This document shows, piece by piece, positions 18,070 to 26,639 of a DNA stretch of 64,000 bases. Location: positions 91,283 to 155,282 of the forward strand of contig JADFXU010000001.1 of NCBI GenBank assembly GCA_015233365.1. The letters run 5' to 3'. Numbering within the stretch: position 1 is the stretch's first letter; every line of letters starts with the position of its first letter. The translations under genes were made by a program, and so were the position numbers. Below the pieces are notes generated by a model, which worked only from the letters and a program-made list of their open reading frames with translations, was not told the origin of the DNA and did not search any database. The DNA is from Nitrospirota bacterium. GTDB taxonomy: Bacteria; Nitrospirota; Thermodesulfovibrionia; Thermodesulfovibrionales; Dissulfurispiraceae.

Positions 18070-18902
18070 CTGAACCCCTTTATAAGAGAGCCGATCAGCA
18101 GCTCCCATCCATCGACCATTACAAACAGCAGCAATTTAAAGGGCATGGAAACCATAACAGGAGGCAGCATCATCATACCCATTGAGAGCAATACGCTCGC
18201 AACAACCATATCGATAACAAGAAACGGAAGGTAAATAAGAAACCCGATCTCGAACGCCCTTTTGACCTCACCTATGGCAAAGGCAGGAATAACCACCCGC
18301 ATAGACAAATCCATCGGTTTTGCAGGTCTTTCAGATTTGGACATCTTCAGAAAAAAAGCAAGTTCTTTCTCCTGGGTTTGCCTCAGCATAAACTCCTTCA
18401 GGGGAATCCCTGCCCTGTCAAGCGCCTCTGCCGCACCTATTTCCTTTTTGGAATACGGTTGATAAGCTTCCGCGTAAATCCTGTCTATAACAGGCGACAT
18501 GATAAAAAAAGTAATGAACAGGGCCAATCCCAGGAGAACTTGCGTAGGCGGTACAGTAGGAGTTCCAAGTGCCTGTCTCAGGAATGAAAGCACTATAACG
18601 ATCCGTGTAAATGAGGTGACCATGACAAAAATTGCAGGCAATATGGACAACAGTGTCAGAAACAACAGCAATTCAAGCGGAGTCGACAATCCGAAAAGTC
18701 CTCCGCCGGCAGCAGGAGCAGGTGCGGCGGGTGCGGCGAATACAAGAGAAGGTAACACTAGGGAAGAGACTAAAGGTAAAAGGTAAAGGGCAAACGACAA
18801 ACAGCCACAGACCATGTTTTGACTTTGATTTTCTTTTTCATGATTTTTACCTTTAACCATTGACCTTTTACCTTTTACTTTTCTCTTTTTGTCCTGAGCC
18901 AT
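18066..18902 (-). CDS. fliP: FliP, export gate membrane protein with repeat-encoded N-terminus
   Basis: 278 aa as drawn. From about residue 70 it is typical FliP: LLSILPAIFVMVTSFTRIVI, SFLRQALGTPTVPPTQVL and the end PFKLLLFVMVDGW. Before that come a cleavable signal peptide (ALYLLPLVSSLVLPSLVFAA) and an unusual Lys-rich head. The head and signal peptide are encoded by a 7-bp repeat array (18768-18890). Start is uncertain: ATG 18902 overlaps fliO by 28 bases with a weak ribosome site; in-frame ATGs at 18860 (after AAAAGG) and 18815 are alternatives. Confidence 0.93.
   Translation of the reverse strand: MAQDKKRKVKGKRSMVKGKNHEKENQSQNMVCGCLSFALYLLPLVSSLVLPSLVFAAPAAPAPAAGGGLFGLSTPLELLLFLTLLSILPAIFVMVTSFTRIVIVLSFLRQALGTPTVPPTQVLLGLALFITFFIMSPVIDRIYAEAYQPYSKKEIGAAEALDRAGIPLKEFMLRQTQEKELAFFLKMSKSERPAKPMDLSMRVVIPAFAIGEVKRAFEIGFLIYLPFLVIDMVVASVLLSMGMMMLPPVMVSMPFKLLLFVMVDGWELLIGSLIKGFR
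18768..18890. repeat. 7-bp AAAGGTA-family inverted array inside the fliP start region
   Basis: AAAGGTAAAAGGTAAAGGGC (from 18772) faces CTTTTACCTTTTAC (near 18870-18885), separated by about 70 bases. The arms encode the signal-peptide core and the Lys-rich head of FliP respectively. Confidence 0.7.
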
Positions 18903-19225
18903 TTAAGTTTCATCTTTTGATTATCGTCTTCTGTCTTTGACCCTTCGCCTCCGCCGGGGGCGGAAGCCTTCCGCCATTCTTCTATCTCAGCCGGATTCAG
19001 TTTGCCCAGAAGCGAGATGCCTTCATCGGCGATTCCGACTGCCATGTAATTATTTAGAATCTTGATAACAGCTATGCCTCTTTTGGGTCCGAACGACTGA
19101 TAGTGAAGCATCTCTATCATCCCCTTTTTAGGCAGCATCTTTTGCTTGAAGAACCTGAGCATCAGATATACCGCAGCAAGGGTGACAAGCAAAGCTGCAA
19201 AAACTTTAACAAGCTCCAAACCCAT
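18875..19225 (-). CDS. fliO: FliO, export apparatus assembly factor
   Basis: 116 aa. One N-terminal membrane span (VKVFAALLVTLAAVYLMLRFF) then a short cytoplasmic domain with the FliO pattern GPKRGIAVIKILNNYMAVGI and ISLLGKLN. FliO helps FliP oligomerise. Position fliN-fliO-fliP is canonical. It starts one base after the fliN stop, so the two are coupled. The last nine codons overlap the long fliP start. Confidence 0.9.
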   Translation of the reverse strand: MGLELVKVFAALLVTLAAVYLMLRFFKQKMLPKKGMIEMLHYQSFGPKRGIAVIKILNNYMAVGIADEGISLLGKLNPAEIEEWRKASAPGGGEGSKTEDDNQKMKLKWLRTKREK

Positions 19226-19555
19226 TTATCTCAGCTGCCTCACCCGCTCGGTCGGGCTTACGATGTCCGTCAGTCTGATACCGAATTTTTCATTCACCAC
19301 GACCACCTCTCCCCTGCCGATAAGCCTTTGATTTACGTAGACCTCCATAGGCTCGCCGGCCAGCTTATCGAGGGCAATGACTGATCCCTGGCCAAGCTGC
19401 AACAGTTCCTGGATAAGGATCTTAGTGCTCCCGATAACTACCATCAGTTCAAGCGGTACATCAAGAATGAAATTAATGTCCCGTTGGGTGGGTTGAGACG
19501 GCTGGGCATCTCCCTGAAACTCCTGTACCTCAAGATTCTTGATATCTTCCGCCAT
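19226..19555 (-). CDS. fliN: FliN, switch complex C-ring protein
   Basis: 109 aa. C-terminal SpoA domain: VPLELMVVIGSTKILIQELL, LDKLAGEPMEVYVNQRLIG and RGEVVVVNEKFGIRLTDI. FliN forms the bottom of the C ring, binds FliH and contributes to switching. The N-terminal 30 residues are variable. AAGGAGAAAT ribosome site before ATG 19555. Follows fliM by 79 bases. Confidence 0.97.
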   Translation of the reverse strand: MAEDIKNLEVQEFQGDAQPSQPTQRDINFILDVPLELMVVIGSTKILIQELLQLGQGSVIALDKLAGEPMEVYVNQRLIGRGEVVVVNEKFGIRLTDIVSPTERVRQLR

Positions 19556-19634
19556 TAATTTCTCCTTCCTGCTCTAACGCTCAACCAACAGCAGCTGCCT
19601 TAGGCACGCTGTTCGCTGAACGCACGACGCGTTT

Positions 19635-20612
19635 TTATTGTTTTCCATCCTGCATTACCTTTGTGATTTTTACGGCCCTGTATCCCTTCAGGACACCGAA
19701 TTTGGCCTTAAACTTGTCGCTCCCCTCGACCATTACACCGAGGTCATCATCAATATTGCTGTTAAGGACAAGCACATCATCTTCTTTCAGCCCAAGAACC
19801 TCCTCTACAGTGAGCACAGTCCTCCCCAGCACTCCGGTCAAAGTGACCGGTATCTCCTTAAGCCTCTCTTTCAATCGCTCAAGCCACTTGATGTCCAGTT
19901 CATCCCTGTCTGCGGAAAAAGCGCTGTATAACTTCTCCTTGATCGGCTCGACCGATCCATAAGGCATACAGAGAAAAGCCTTACATTGTTTACCTTCGAC
20001 CTCAAGGACAAATTCCACCTTAATAACAACGTCCACGGGGGTAACGATAGTAACAAACTGCGGGTTCATTTCCGAACGTACGTAGACAGGTTTTATAGGG
20101 TAAACAGGTTTCCATGCCTCTTCCATGTCATCAAAAAAAATCAATACTACCTTATGTATGATTTTCTGTTCTATAGGAGTAAACTCCCTGCCCTCCGGTT
20201 TAAAGTAACCTTTCCCGGTGCCGCCGAAAATGAATTCGATAAGACTGAATATCATGGACGCGTCGAACACGAGGAGTCCAAAGCCCCGGAGAGGCTCCAT
20301 TTTGAAAATGTTTATGCTGGAAGGAAAAGGGACACCTCTCATAAAATCATAGAACTTGGTAATAGTTACATTGACGTTGGTAACATCAACCATATGCCTG
20401 ATTGCAGCTGACAACGAAAGGCGGAAGTTGCGGGCGAGCCTCTCATTGGCGATATCGAGGGAAGGCATCCTTCCCCTGACGATTTTCTCCTGGCCGGTAA
20501 AATCATATGCCTTTACGCCGGAAGTGTCCTCCAGCTTCTCTGTTTCTATTTCTCCTTCAGCAATGCCCTTTAACAGGGCATCAACTTCATCCTGCGAAAG
20601 AATATCTTCCAT
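19635..20612 (-). CDS. fliM: FliM, switch complex C-ring protein
   Basis: 325 aa, usual size. The N-terminal LSQDEVDALLKG is the CheY-P binding motif (LSQxEIDALL). The middle CheC-like domain contains FSLIEFIFGGTGKG, and the C-terminal SpoA domain has ERLKEIPVTLTGVLGRTVLT. FliM sits between FliG and FliN and receives CheY-P. It lies 18 bases after fliL. Confidence 0.98.
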   Translation of the reverse strand: MEDILSQDEVDALLKGIAEGEIETEKLEDTSGVKAYDFTGQEKIVRGRMPSLDIANERLARNFRLSLSAAIRHMVDVTNVNVTITKFYDFMRGVPFPSSINIFKMEPLRGFGLLVFDASMIFSLIEFIFGGTGKGYFKPEGREFTPIEQKIIHKVVLIFFDDMEEAWKPVYPIKPVYVRSEMNPQFVTIVTPVDVVIKVEFVLEVEGKQCKAFLCMPYGSVEPIKEKLYSAFSADRDELDIKWLERLKERLKEIPVTLTGVLGRTVLTVEEVLGLKEDDVLVLNSNIDDDLGVMVEGSDKFKAKFGVLKGYRAVKITKVMQDGKQ

Positions 20613-20630
20613 TAACCCCTCGACTCGTCT

Positions 20631-21128
20631 TTATTGCATCACAAATTCTGTGAGATAAACATTTTTAACGGTGTTATTACCAAGAATCTGGTTTGCCATC
20701 ATATTAATTTCATCTTTAAGCTGCAGCTTCCCTTCAGGCGACATCAGGGTGTCGGAAGTCTTGCTCGTCAACAGGTTTATGACCGCGTCTCTTAGCTGAG
20801 GCGTTTTTGTCTTGGCGCTTTCCATGGCGGCCTGGCTCGAAAGCTCCAATTGCATCGAAACCTTGAGAAACTTGTTTGCGCCCTGGTCGCTAAGATTGAC
20901 TACGAAAGGGTCGAGCGAGAACATTGCGGCCTCTTCCTTTGCAGTTGCTTCTCCTTTCTTTGGCCCTTTGTCACCGCCTGATTTCGTGAGGAAGAAAAAT
21001 GCACCGCCACCGCCCAGCAGAACAGCAACCGCGACTACGATAATCAAAATAAGCCCCTTACCCCGCTTCTTTTTTGATTTTACAATTTCTTCTTCTGATT
21101 GTTCTTCTTTTTCCTCTTCCATGTACAA
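20631..21128 (-). CDS. fliL: FliL, stator-associated membrane protein
   Basis: 165 aa. N-terminal acidic/basic cytoplasmic segment (EEEKEEQSEEEIVKSKKKR), one span (GLILIIVVAVAVLLGGGGAFF), and a periplasmic domain with MFSLDPFVVNLSDQGANKFL and the family end LTEFVMQ. FliL stabilises stators around the rotor. First gene of the fliL-to-fliA run, preceded by a sigma-54 promoter about 90 bases upstream. Confidence 0.95.
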   Translation of the reverse strand: MYMEEEKEEQSEEEIVKSKKKRGKGLILIIVVAVAVLLGGGGAFFFLTKSGGDKGPKKGEATAKEEAAMFSLDPFVVNLSDQGANKFLKVSMQLELSSQAAMESAKTKTPQLRDAVINLLTSKTSDTLMSPEGKLQLKDEINMMANQILGNNTVKNVYLTEFVMQ

Positions 21129-21215
21129 ACCTCCGTTATACCGTTCATCGAGTTATAGCGTAAGTGTTAAAGGCTTTCTTTTATATATCCATACACACAA
21201 GGTCGTATGCTTTAA

Positions 21216-21233
21216 TAGCATGGATTGTGCCAG
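21216..21233 (-). promoter_or_regulatory. sigma-54 promoter for the fliL-fliM-fliN-...-fliA operon
   Basis: Minus strand reads TGGCACAATCCATGCT. GG (21230-21231) and GC (21218-21219) are 10 bases apart; the -24 element TGGCAC is perfect. It lies between the flgE terminator and fliL. Confidence 0.8.
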
Positions 21234-21276
21234 GATATAACTATCTGATTTTAAACAATACTTAATGAGTACGGTC

Positions 21277-21321
21277 AAAAAAATGACGGTTGGGAAGCTA
21301 TTACTGGCTTCCCAACCGTCA
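21277..21321 (-). terminator. Rho-independent terminator of the fliK-flgD-flgE operon
   Basis: A perfect 15-bp stem (21284-21298 with 21307-21321), 8-base loop, followed on the minus strand by seven T. It stands 90 bases after the flgE stop and before the fliL promoter. Confidence 0.95.
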
Positions 21322-21351
21322 ATCAACTTTCGCGATTAGCATCTAGTCAAG

Positions 21352-21405
21352 AGCCAGAAGCTTAATGTTTTTAGCTCCCGGCTCCCGATTCTCAGTTCTC
21401 AGCTA
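21352..21405. repeat. 7-bp GCTCCCG/GTTCTCA-family array after flgE
   Basis: GCTCCCG, GCTCCCG, ATTCTCA, GTTCTCA in register, 5 bases from the flgE stop; GAGCCAGAAGC upstream is a partial complement. Confidence 0.6.
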
Positions 21406-21409
21406 TTTT

Positions 21410-24400
21410 CTATGCCGTTATAATCTGCCCCAGAGTCTGCAAAAGTTGACTCGTAACAGTAATTACTTTTGCATTTGCCTCATATCCTCTCTGTATGGTA
21501 ATCATGTCTACAAATTCGGCGGCCAGGTCGATATTGCTGGCCTCAAGTGAGCTGGAGGATATCTGTCCCCTGCCGGACGTATTGGCAGTACCGATAATCG
21601 CACCTCCTGAAGCGCTGGATTCGCTGAACAGATTGTTTCCCTGTTTCTGAAGTTGGGTCTCAGCAATAAAACGCGCCAGTGCAACCTGGGCCACCTTCGA
21701 TGTCTGTCCGTTGGTGAATGTGCCGGTCATGGTTCCTGTCTGATCGACAGAAAGGCTCTGGAGACTGCCGGAGCTGTATCCGTCCTGGTCCTGGAACAAT
21801 ACCGAATTCGGCGAACCGAATTGAGTTGTGCCTGTAAGTCCGCTGCCGCCATCGGCAATGGCCTTGCCGAAGTTGAAAGGAACCGACTGGTTCTGCGCTA
21901 CACCGCCCGTGAAATTAAAACTTGACATGGCGGCTTTACCGCCGTTGTCATCGATCAGCTTGCCGCCGCTATCGAATTCAAGGAGACCTTCTGCGCTGAT
22001 CTGTGCCTGAGCGGTGATACTGTCGCCGGCAGGGGTCACCGCCCAATACAGCCACCTGTTTCCGTTTGTTGCGTAATTGCCTGCGCCTATACTGGTATCC
22101 TGCGCTACCTTCTTGAAATACACATTAATCAGATGGCTGTTGCCGAGGGAGTCGTATACGGTCAGGGATGTCGAAAAATCCGATGTGTTGGATCCATTGG
22201 TGGGATCGAAACCAGCCGCCTGGAAATCACTCGTCGTTATGGCTGTGGCGGTGCCCACGGTAACTGTATACTTTAGCCTGAGACCACCACCGACAATGTC
22301 ACACTGAGAAAAACCCAGCATACTGGCTGCAGTACTCTTGGCATTCTCCCAGTCAAAAGTCAGCGCTGTAGTGCCGGCAATTGCTGTTGCCCCGGTCTGG
22401 TTGGAGCTGTTTGCCGGGACAGCGTAAACTGTAAAACCGAGACCCGGTGAAGCATTGTCACCGGCCTGATGCAAGGTTACGGCAGAGCCTGTTAAATTGG
22501 TTATCGTTATTTTCCCCGGCGCCGTTGTGGCATCAGCCTGATAATAAGTAATGCCCGCAGTGCCCAGCTGCGTATTCTCCGCAACGTTCATCTCGTTCTG
22601 GATTTCCGTGGCAAGGCCTGCGAGGGTGTAGGCTGCGTTGTCGGCTATCGTTGCCGTAACGTTGTGGCCCAGTCCGTCCGAAAAAATTATTTTATTATTG
22701 GTATTCGCCAAAGTAATAGCCCATGTGGCAGCCGGAACATTATATACTGTAAAACCGATACCCGTTGAAGCAGTGTCACCGGCTTGATGCAGGGTTACCG
22801 GAAGGCCTGTTAAATTTTTTATCGTTATTCTCCCTGGTGCCGTTACGGCATCAGCAGTATAATAAGTTACGCCAACCGTGCCCAGCTTCGTATTTTCCGC
22901 AGTATTCATGGCGGTCTGGACAGCCGCGGCAAGGGTTGCGGGGGTGTAGGCTGCGTTGTCAGCTATAGTTGCCGTAACAGTGTTGCCTTGTCCGTCCGTA
23001 AAAACTATTTTATTATTATTATTCGCTGCAGTAACAGCCCATGTGGCGGCCGGTACTCCGTAACCTGAGACACCTGAGAAACCAAGATTCGCTGTAGCAT
23101 TGTCACCGGCTTGATCCAGGGTTACGTTAGAGCCTGTTAAATTGGTTATCGTTATATTCCCCGGCACCGTTACGCCGCCGTCAGCCTGATAATAATTAAT
23201 GCCGGCCGTGCCCAGCTGCGTATTCTCCGCAGCATTCATCTCGGTCTGGACTTCTGCGGCAAGGCCTGCGAGGCTGTAGGCTACACCACCATTATGGGAA
23301 AGTGTTGCCGTCACGGTGTTGCCTAGTCCGTCCGTAAATATTAGTGTATCATTGGCTCCACTAATAGTCAGAGAGGTCGGAGCACCATCGGCGCTATGAA
23401 CTCCATCGGTCGGATGCGTACTGGGAAGACCAGACGCGCTGTCAACTCCATCGGTTGGATGCGTACTGGGAAAACCGGCGGCGCTAAGAAGTCCTGTGTT
23501 GGCCGCAATATTGGTTTGAACTGCAGTTAACCCAAGCTCCTGAGGTAATATAGTACTGCTGCCCCAGTTAAGGGTCACAGCAGATGCGGTATTATTATTC
23601 TGAATATCAAACAACTTTGTTGCTGCGTTATAGTTAACAGTGAATGAATTGGCTGGTAAGCCGGGGGGATTCGCATTATTCATGGCAGTCTGGATAGCCG
23701 CGGCAAGGGCCGCCCCGTTGGCATAGTTTGCAATGCCTATAGTTGCCGTATAGGAGGTACCAGCGACGCTAAAGTTTAAAGTATTATTGTTTCCATCAAT
23801 AGCAAACGCATTATAGATCGCAAACTTGTATGGAGCAGTGCCCGTGGGGGGGATATATTTGACCGTTGCCCCAGGGTCGATAGTTTCAAGCTGAGTCTGC
23901 AGCGCAGTGGCAAGTCCGGGCCCGGTGTATGGACCTGCAGTAATGGAAACGGTATTATAGGTAACACCGCCGTCTGTGCTTATTTGAATTCCGTTATTCG
24001 AGTTACCGATGGTAAAGGTCTGATCTGTTGTAGGATCTTCGGTAAACAGACCTGTCGTAGTATTCACACCTGTTGCGGAATTCAGATTTGCACTCATTGT
24101 GACCGAGTCCGTCTCTTTTGGAGGACTGTTCAGCGACGAGACATTAATTGTTCCGAGGACCCCTCCCTGACCAGGCCCCAGTAAATATCCCTGAAGGTAA
24201 TTACCGTTAGGATCTACTATGTTGCCGTCCTTGTTCAGGCTGAACTGGCCGGCCCTCGTGTAATATTGCGCGCCGCCCGTCGCAGCCGTATGGACAATAA
24301 AAAACCCGTCTCCCTGAATAGCCATGTCAAGAGGATTGTTGGTTGTCTGCAATGTGCCCTGAGAAAAATCCCCCAACACTCCCTGAAGGTTTACGCCCCT

Positions 24401-24574
24401 GCCTATCTGTGACCCGCCTGACATGGACGAACTCAGGATATCGGAGAATGACGCAACCCCTCCCTTAAATCCAATGGTATTGCTGTTTGATATGTTGTTG
24501 CCCACAACCGACAATCCGCTGCCGTCTGCATTCAGGCCGCTTACTCCCGTATACAATGCTGTTGAAAGTGGCAT
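21410..24574 (-). CDS. flgE: FlgE-type hook protein, very large (1054 aa) with tandem modules
   Basis: 1054 aa, against about 400-500 for many FlgE proteins. N-terminus SGLNADGSGLSVVGNNISNS plus NTIGFKG, then NNPLDMAIQGDGFFIVH, are hook signatures. The C-terminal 300 residues hold the FlgE body (SLTVYDSLGNSHLINVYFKK) and end SSLEASNIDLAAEFVDMIT with a closing LLQTLGQIITA. Between residues about 400 and 730 are three tandem modules of 106-109 residues (DGQGNTVTATIADNAAYT and KITITNLTGSAVTLHQAGD types), plus a small duplicated STHPTDGV unit. The enlarged middle would lie on the hook surface. Follows another hook gene by 26 bases and is closed by a terminator. Confidence 0.93.
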   Translation of the reverse strand: MPLSTALYTGVSGLNADGSGLSVVGNNISNSNTIGFKGGVASFSDILSSSMSGGSQIGRGVNLQGVLGDFSQGTLQTTNNPLDMAIQGDGFFIVHTAATGGAQYYTRAGQFSLNKDGNIVDPNGNYLQGYLLGPGQGGVLGTINVSSLNSPPKETDSVTMSANLNSATGVNTTTGLFTEDPTTDQTFTIGNSNNGIQISTDGGVTYNTVSITAGPYTGPGLATALQTQLETIDPGATVKYIPPTGTAPYKFAIYNAFAIDGNNNTLNFSVAGTSYTATIGIANYANGAALAAAIQTAMNNANPPGLPANSFTVNYNAATKLFDIQNNNTASAVTLNWGSSTILPQELGLTAVQTNIAANTGLLSAAGFPSTHPTDGVDSASGLPSTHPTDGVHSADGAPTSLTISGANDTLIFTDGLGNTVTATLSHNGGVAYSLAGLAAEVQTEMNAAENTQLGTAGINYYQADGGVTVPGNITITNLTGSNVTLDQAGDNATANLGFSGVSGYGVPAATWAVTAANNNNKIVFTDGQGNTVTATIADNAAYTPATLAAAVQTAMNTAENTKLGTVGVTYYTADAVTAPGRITIKNLTGLPVTLHQAGDTASTGIGFTVYNVPAATWAITLANTNNKIIFSDGLGHNVTATIADNAAYTLAGLATEIQNEMNVAENTQLGTAGITYYQADATTAPGKITITNLTGSAVTLHQAGDNASPGLGFTVYAVPANSSNQTGATAIAGTTALTFDWENAKSTAASMLGFSQCDIVGGGLRLKYTVTVGTATAITTSDFQAAGFDPTNGSNTSDFSTSLTVYDSLGNSHLINVYFKKVAQDTSIGAGNYATNGNRWLYWAVTPAGDSITAQAQISAEGLLEFDSGGKLIDDNGGKAAMSSFNFTGGVAQNQSVPFNFGKAIADGGSGLTGTTQFGSPNSVLFQDQDGYSSGSLQSLSVDQTGTMTGTFTNGQTSKVAQVALARFIAETQLQKQGNNLFSESSASGGAIIGTANTSGRGQISSSSLEASNIDLAAEFVDMITIQRGYEANAKVITVTSQLLQTLGQIITA
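22440..23400 (-). repeat. Three tandem modules inside flgE
   Basis: The marker TCACCGGC(C/T)TGAT recurs at 22458, 22776 and 23103, giving periods of 318 and 327 bases (106 and 109 codons), all in frame. Sequence around each marker is clearly alike, with scattered substitutions. A smaller duplicated unit encoding STHPTDGV follows at about 23395-23475. Confidence 0.85.
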
Positions 24575-24600
24575 GATAAACCTCCTTTTGCGCTATAACG

Positions 24601-25962
24601 CTAACTTATCATACTAATAAAACTTGAGTACTCGGTATTTATTGCCTTCATAACTGTTGAGTTAGCCGAGAAGGCGTTCTGGTATAAGATCATATTCTGA
24701 AACTGGGTTGTTTCATCTACGTTGCTCGCCTCCAGGGCGCCTCCTGTAACAGTTCCTGCCCCGCCTGTTCCCGGCGTAACCAGTGTGGCCACCCCTGACC
24801 CGGCAGTTGCAGTATACAAATTATTCCCCTCCCGGGCGAGTTGGGTTGGAGCCTGGAATTTGGCAAGAACAATCTGGGCAACAGCTACTTCCTGCCCGTT
24901 ATCGTAGGTGCCGGTGAGTATGCCGTTATTACCCATATTTACACTGGTGAGGCTTCCGGCAGTATTTCCGTCCGTGGTCTGAAATATATTGGAATCCGCT
25001 GAGCCGTACTGCGTGCACGAGCCGCTTGTATCACTGAAATTCAGGGATAATGACTGAGCTTGACCACCCCCCCATGTCAATTGAAGTTGAGTGGGAGTCA
25101 AAGGAGATAAAAGATTCCCGCTAACTGGATCGAAAGACATGGGAATCGCTTGAGACTGGTAGCTGTGGACCGTTATATTGCCGCTAAGGTCAGGTACCCC
25201 GGCATCCCATACCGCGTAAGCGTTCCAGCTTCCCGAAGCCTGCTGCTTGGCAAAATAAATATTGACGGTGTGGGTGTTGCCGACGCTGTCGACTATGTTT
25301 AACGATGTGGAACTGTTATAAGAACCTGGTTTCGGGCCGGAGGTGGCGAAACTGTAGGGAGGCACAGTAACCGGGGCACTGGGGTCAGCAGTTTGCCAGG
25401 TCCAGGCAACAGGCGGCTGGGTACCGGGATAAACCGGCGCCGGGTCACCGGCACTGAGATTCGATATGACCGTGGCAGTTGTAGTCGCCTTGGCGGAAGT
25501 CGTCAAAATACCGGACAAGTTAAGACCGGCAAGCGTTTTCCCGATATTTCCCTTTGAATCGGCCAGGTAGCCCTGCAGGATATTGCCGCTGGGGTCCACA
25601 ATATTACCGGTCTTGTCGAGCGAAAATGACCCTGCCCTCGTATAAGCAATCGCGTTCTTTTTGCTTATATCCTGGACCGTGAAAAAGCCGTCACCTGATA
25701 TGGCAAAGTCAAGAGGGTTGCCGGTATTCTGAATGGTTCCGGCCTTAAATTGCGTAGTGATGGCCTGGACTACTACGCCACTACCGACGCCCTCAGTCGA
25801 AGTTTGCCCCAAAGCCGAATTCAATAAATCACCGAACGTCACTGACTCTCCCTTGTATCCGCCTGTATTGATATTGGCCACATTATTGCCGACAACAGAC
25901 ATGCCGATGCTTGCTGCAGTTAATGCGCTCGTAGTTGTAACGATGTCCGATGTAAAACTCAT
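24601..25962 (-). CDS. Second FlgE-family hook protein
   Basis: 453 aa, the normal hook-protein size. N-terminus ALTAASIGMSVVGNNVANIN with NTGGYKGESVTFGDLLNSA, then NPLDFAISGDGFFTVQD, a middle FlgE domain (SLNIVDSVGNTHTVNIYFAK) and a C-terminus GALEASNVDETTQFQNMILY that ends FISMIS. It follows flgD and precedes the 1054-aa hook protein. Either could be the main hook subunit; by size and position after flgD this one is the more orthodox FlgE. Ribosome site GAGGAGG before ATG 25962. Confidence 0.9.
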   Translation of the reverse strand: MSFTSDIVTTTSALTAASIGMSVVGNNVANINTGGYKGESVTFGDLLNSALGQTSTEGVGSGVVVQAITTQFKAGTIQNTGNPLDFAISGDGFFTVQDISKKNAIAYTRAGSFSLDKTGNIVDPSGNILQGYLADSKGNIGKTLAGLNLSGILTTSAKATTTATVISNLSAGDPAPVYPGTQPPVAWTWQTADPSAPVTVPPYSFATSGPKPGSYNSSTSLNIVDSVGNTHTVNIYFAKQQASGSWNAYAVWDAGVPDLSGNITVHSYQSQAIPMSFDPVSGNLLSPLTPTQLQLTWGGGQAQSLSLNFSDTSGSCTQYGSADSNIFQTTDGNTAGSLTSVNMGNNGILTGTYDNGQEVAVAQIVLAKFQAPTQLAREGNNLYTATAGSGVATLVTPGTGGAGTVTGGALEASNVDETTQFQNMILYQNAFSANSTVMKAINTEYSSFISMIS

Positions 25963-26105
25963 GTCAACCTCCTCGTTAAGTAGCCCGCAGCCGGTACAAA
26001 GTTTTTATCATTTTGCCCCGGCTGTTGATTCCCGTTCCCCCGGCCACTCTTTTTTCTGATCTTCATTGCCTTTTCTCCTGGCTACCGGCTGCTTGCCGTT
26101 TACCT

Positions 26106-26627
26106 CTAGCTGTTTGTGCTGCTGTTCGTGCTGTTGTTTGTGCCGGTGCTTGTGCCGCTGCTTAGTGTGATTTGTGATATATCAGAATATTTGATTTGTA
26201 CCGGCACAATGCTTTTAGTTCCGTTACTATTAGTCTGAGTTGTATTTATAGTAAGCTGAAGGCCGTTAGTGGCACTATTATTCACAGCTGCCACCTGTCC
26301 GCTATGGCCGCTATTGTCCGTTACGTATGTTCCGAGAAGGCCCACTGCCGTGGACTGCTGCAAATTCTGGGTCATTGTAGTTTGTTGCTGAAGACTGCTG
26401 AAAGTTGCAAGCTGTGATACAAATTGGGTGTTATCCGTTGGATTGAGCGGGTCCTGGTTCTTTAACTGCGCAATCAGCAGGGTCATAAAATCAGCTTCTC
26501 CAAGTGTTCTGGAGCCGGACGATGAAGACAAACTGCCGGTGCTGCTCGTGCTGCCGGCGCTGCTGGAGCCGGCCGTGCCGCTGCCGGTATAAAGCGAATT
26601 GCCAAAAATAGGTGCTGTGAATGACAT
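26106..26627 (-). CDS. flgD: FlgD, hook-cap scaffold (short form)
   Basis: 173 aa. The conserved export/cap segment is clear: RTLGEADFMTLLIAQLKNQD followed by PLNPTDNTQFVSQLATFSSL. FlgD caps the growing hook. Typical FlgD proteins are about 220 aa and carry Tudor/FnIII-like C-terminal domains; here the rest is short and ends in a Ser/Thr/Asn-rich tail. The N-terminal 40 residues are Gly/Ser-rich. It sits between fliK and the hook genes, as in many genomes. Good site AAGGAGG before ATG 26627. Confidence 0.93.
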   Translation of the reverse strand: MSFTAPIFGNSLYTGSGTAGSSSAGSTSSTGSLSSSSGSRTLGEADFMTLLIAQLKNQDPLNPTDNTQFVSQLATFSSLQQQTTMTQNLQQSTAVGLLGTYVTDNSGHSGQVAAVNNSATNGLQLTINTTQTNSNGTKSIVPVQIKYSDISQITLSSGTSTGTNNSTNSSTNS

Positions 26628-26639
26628 AATAACCTCCTT

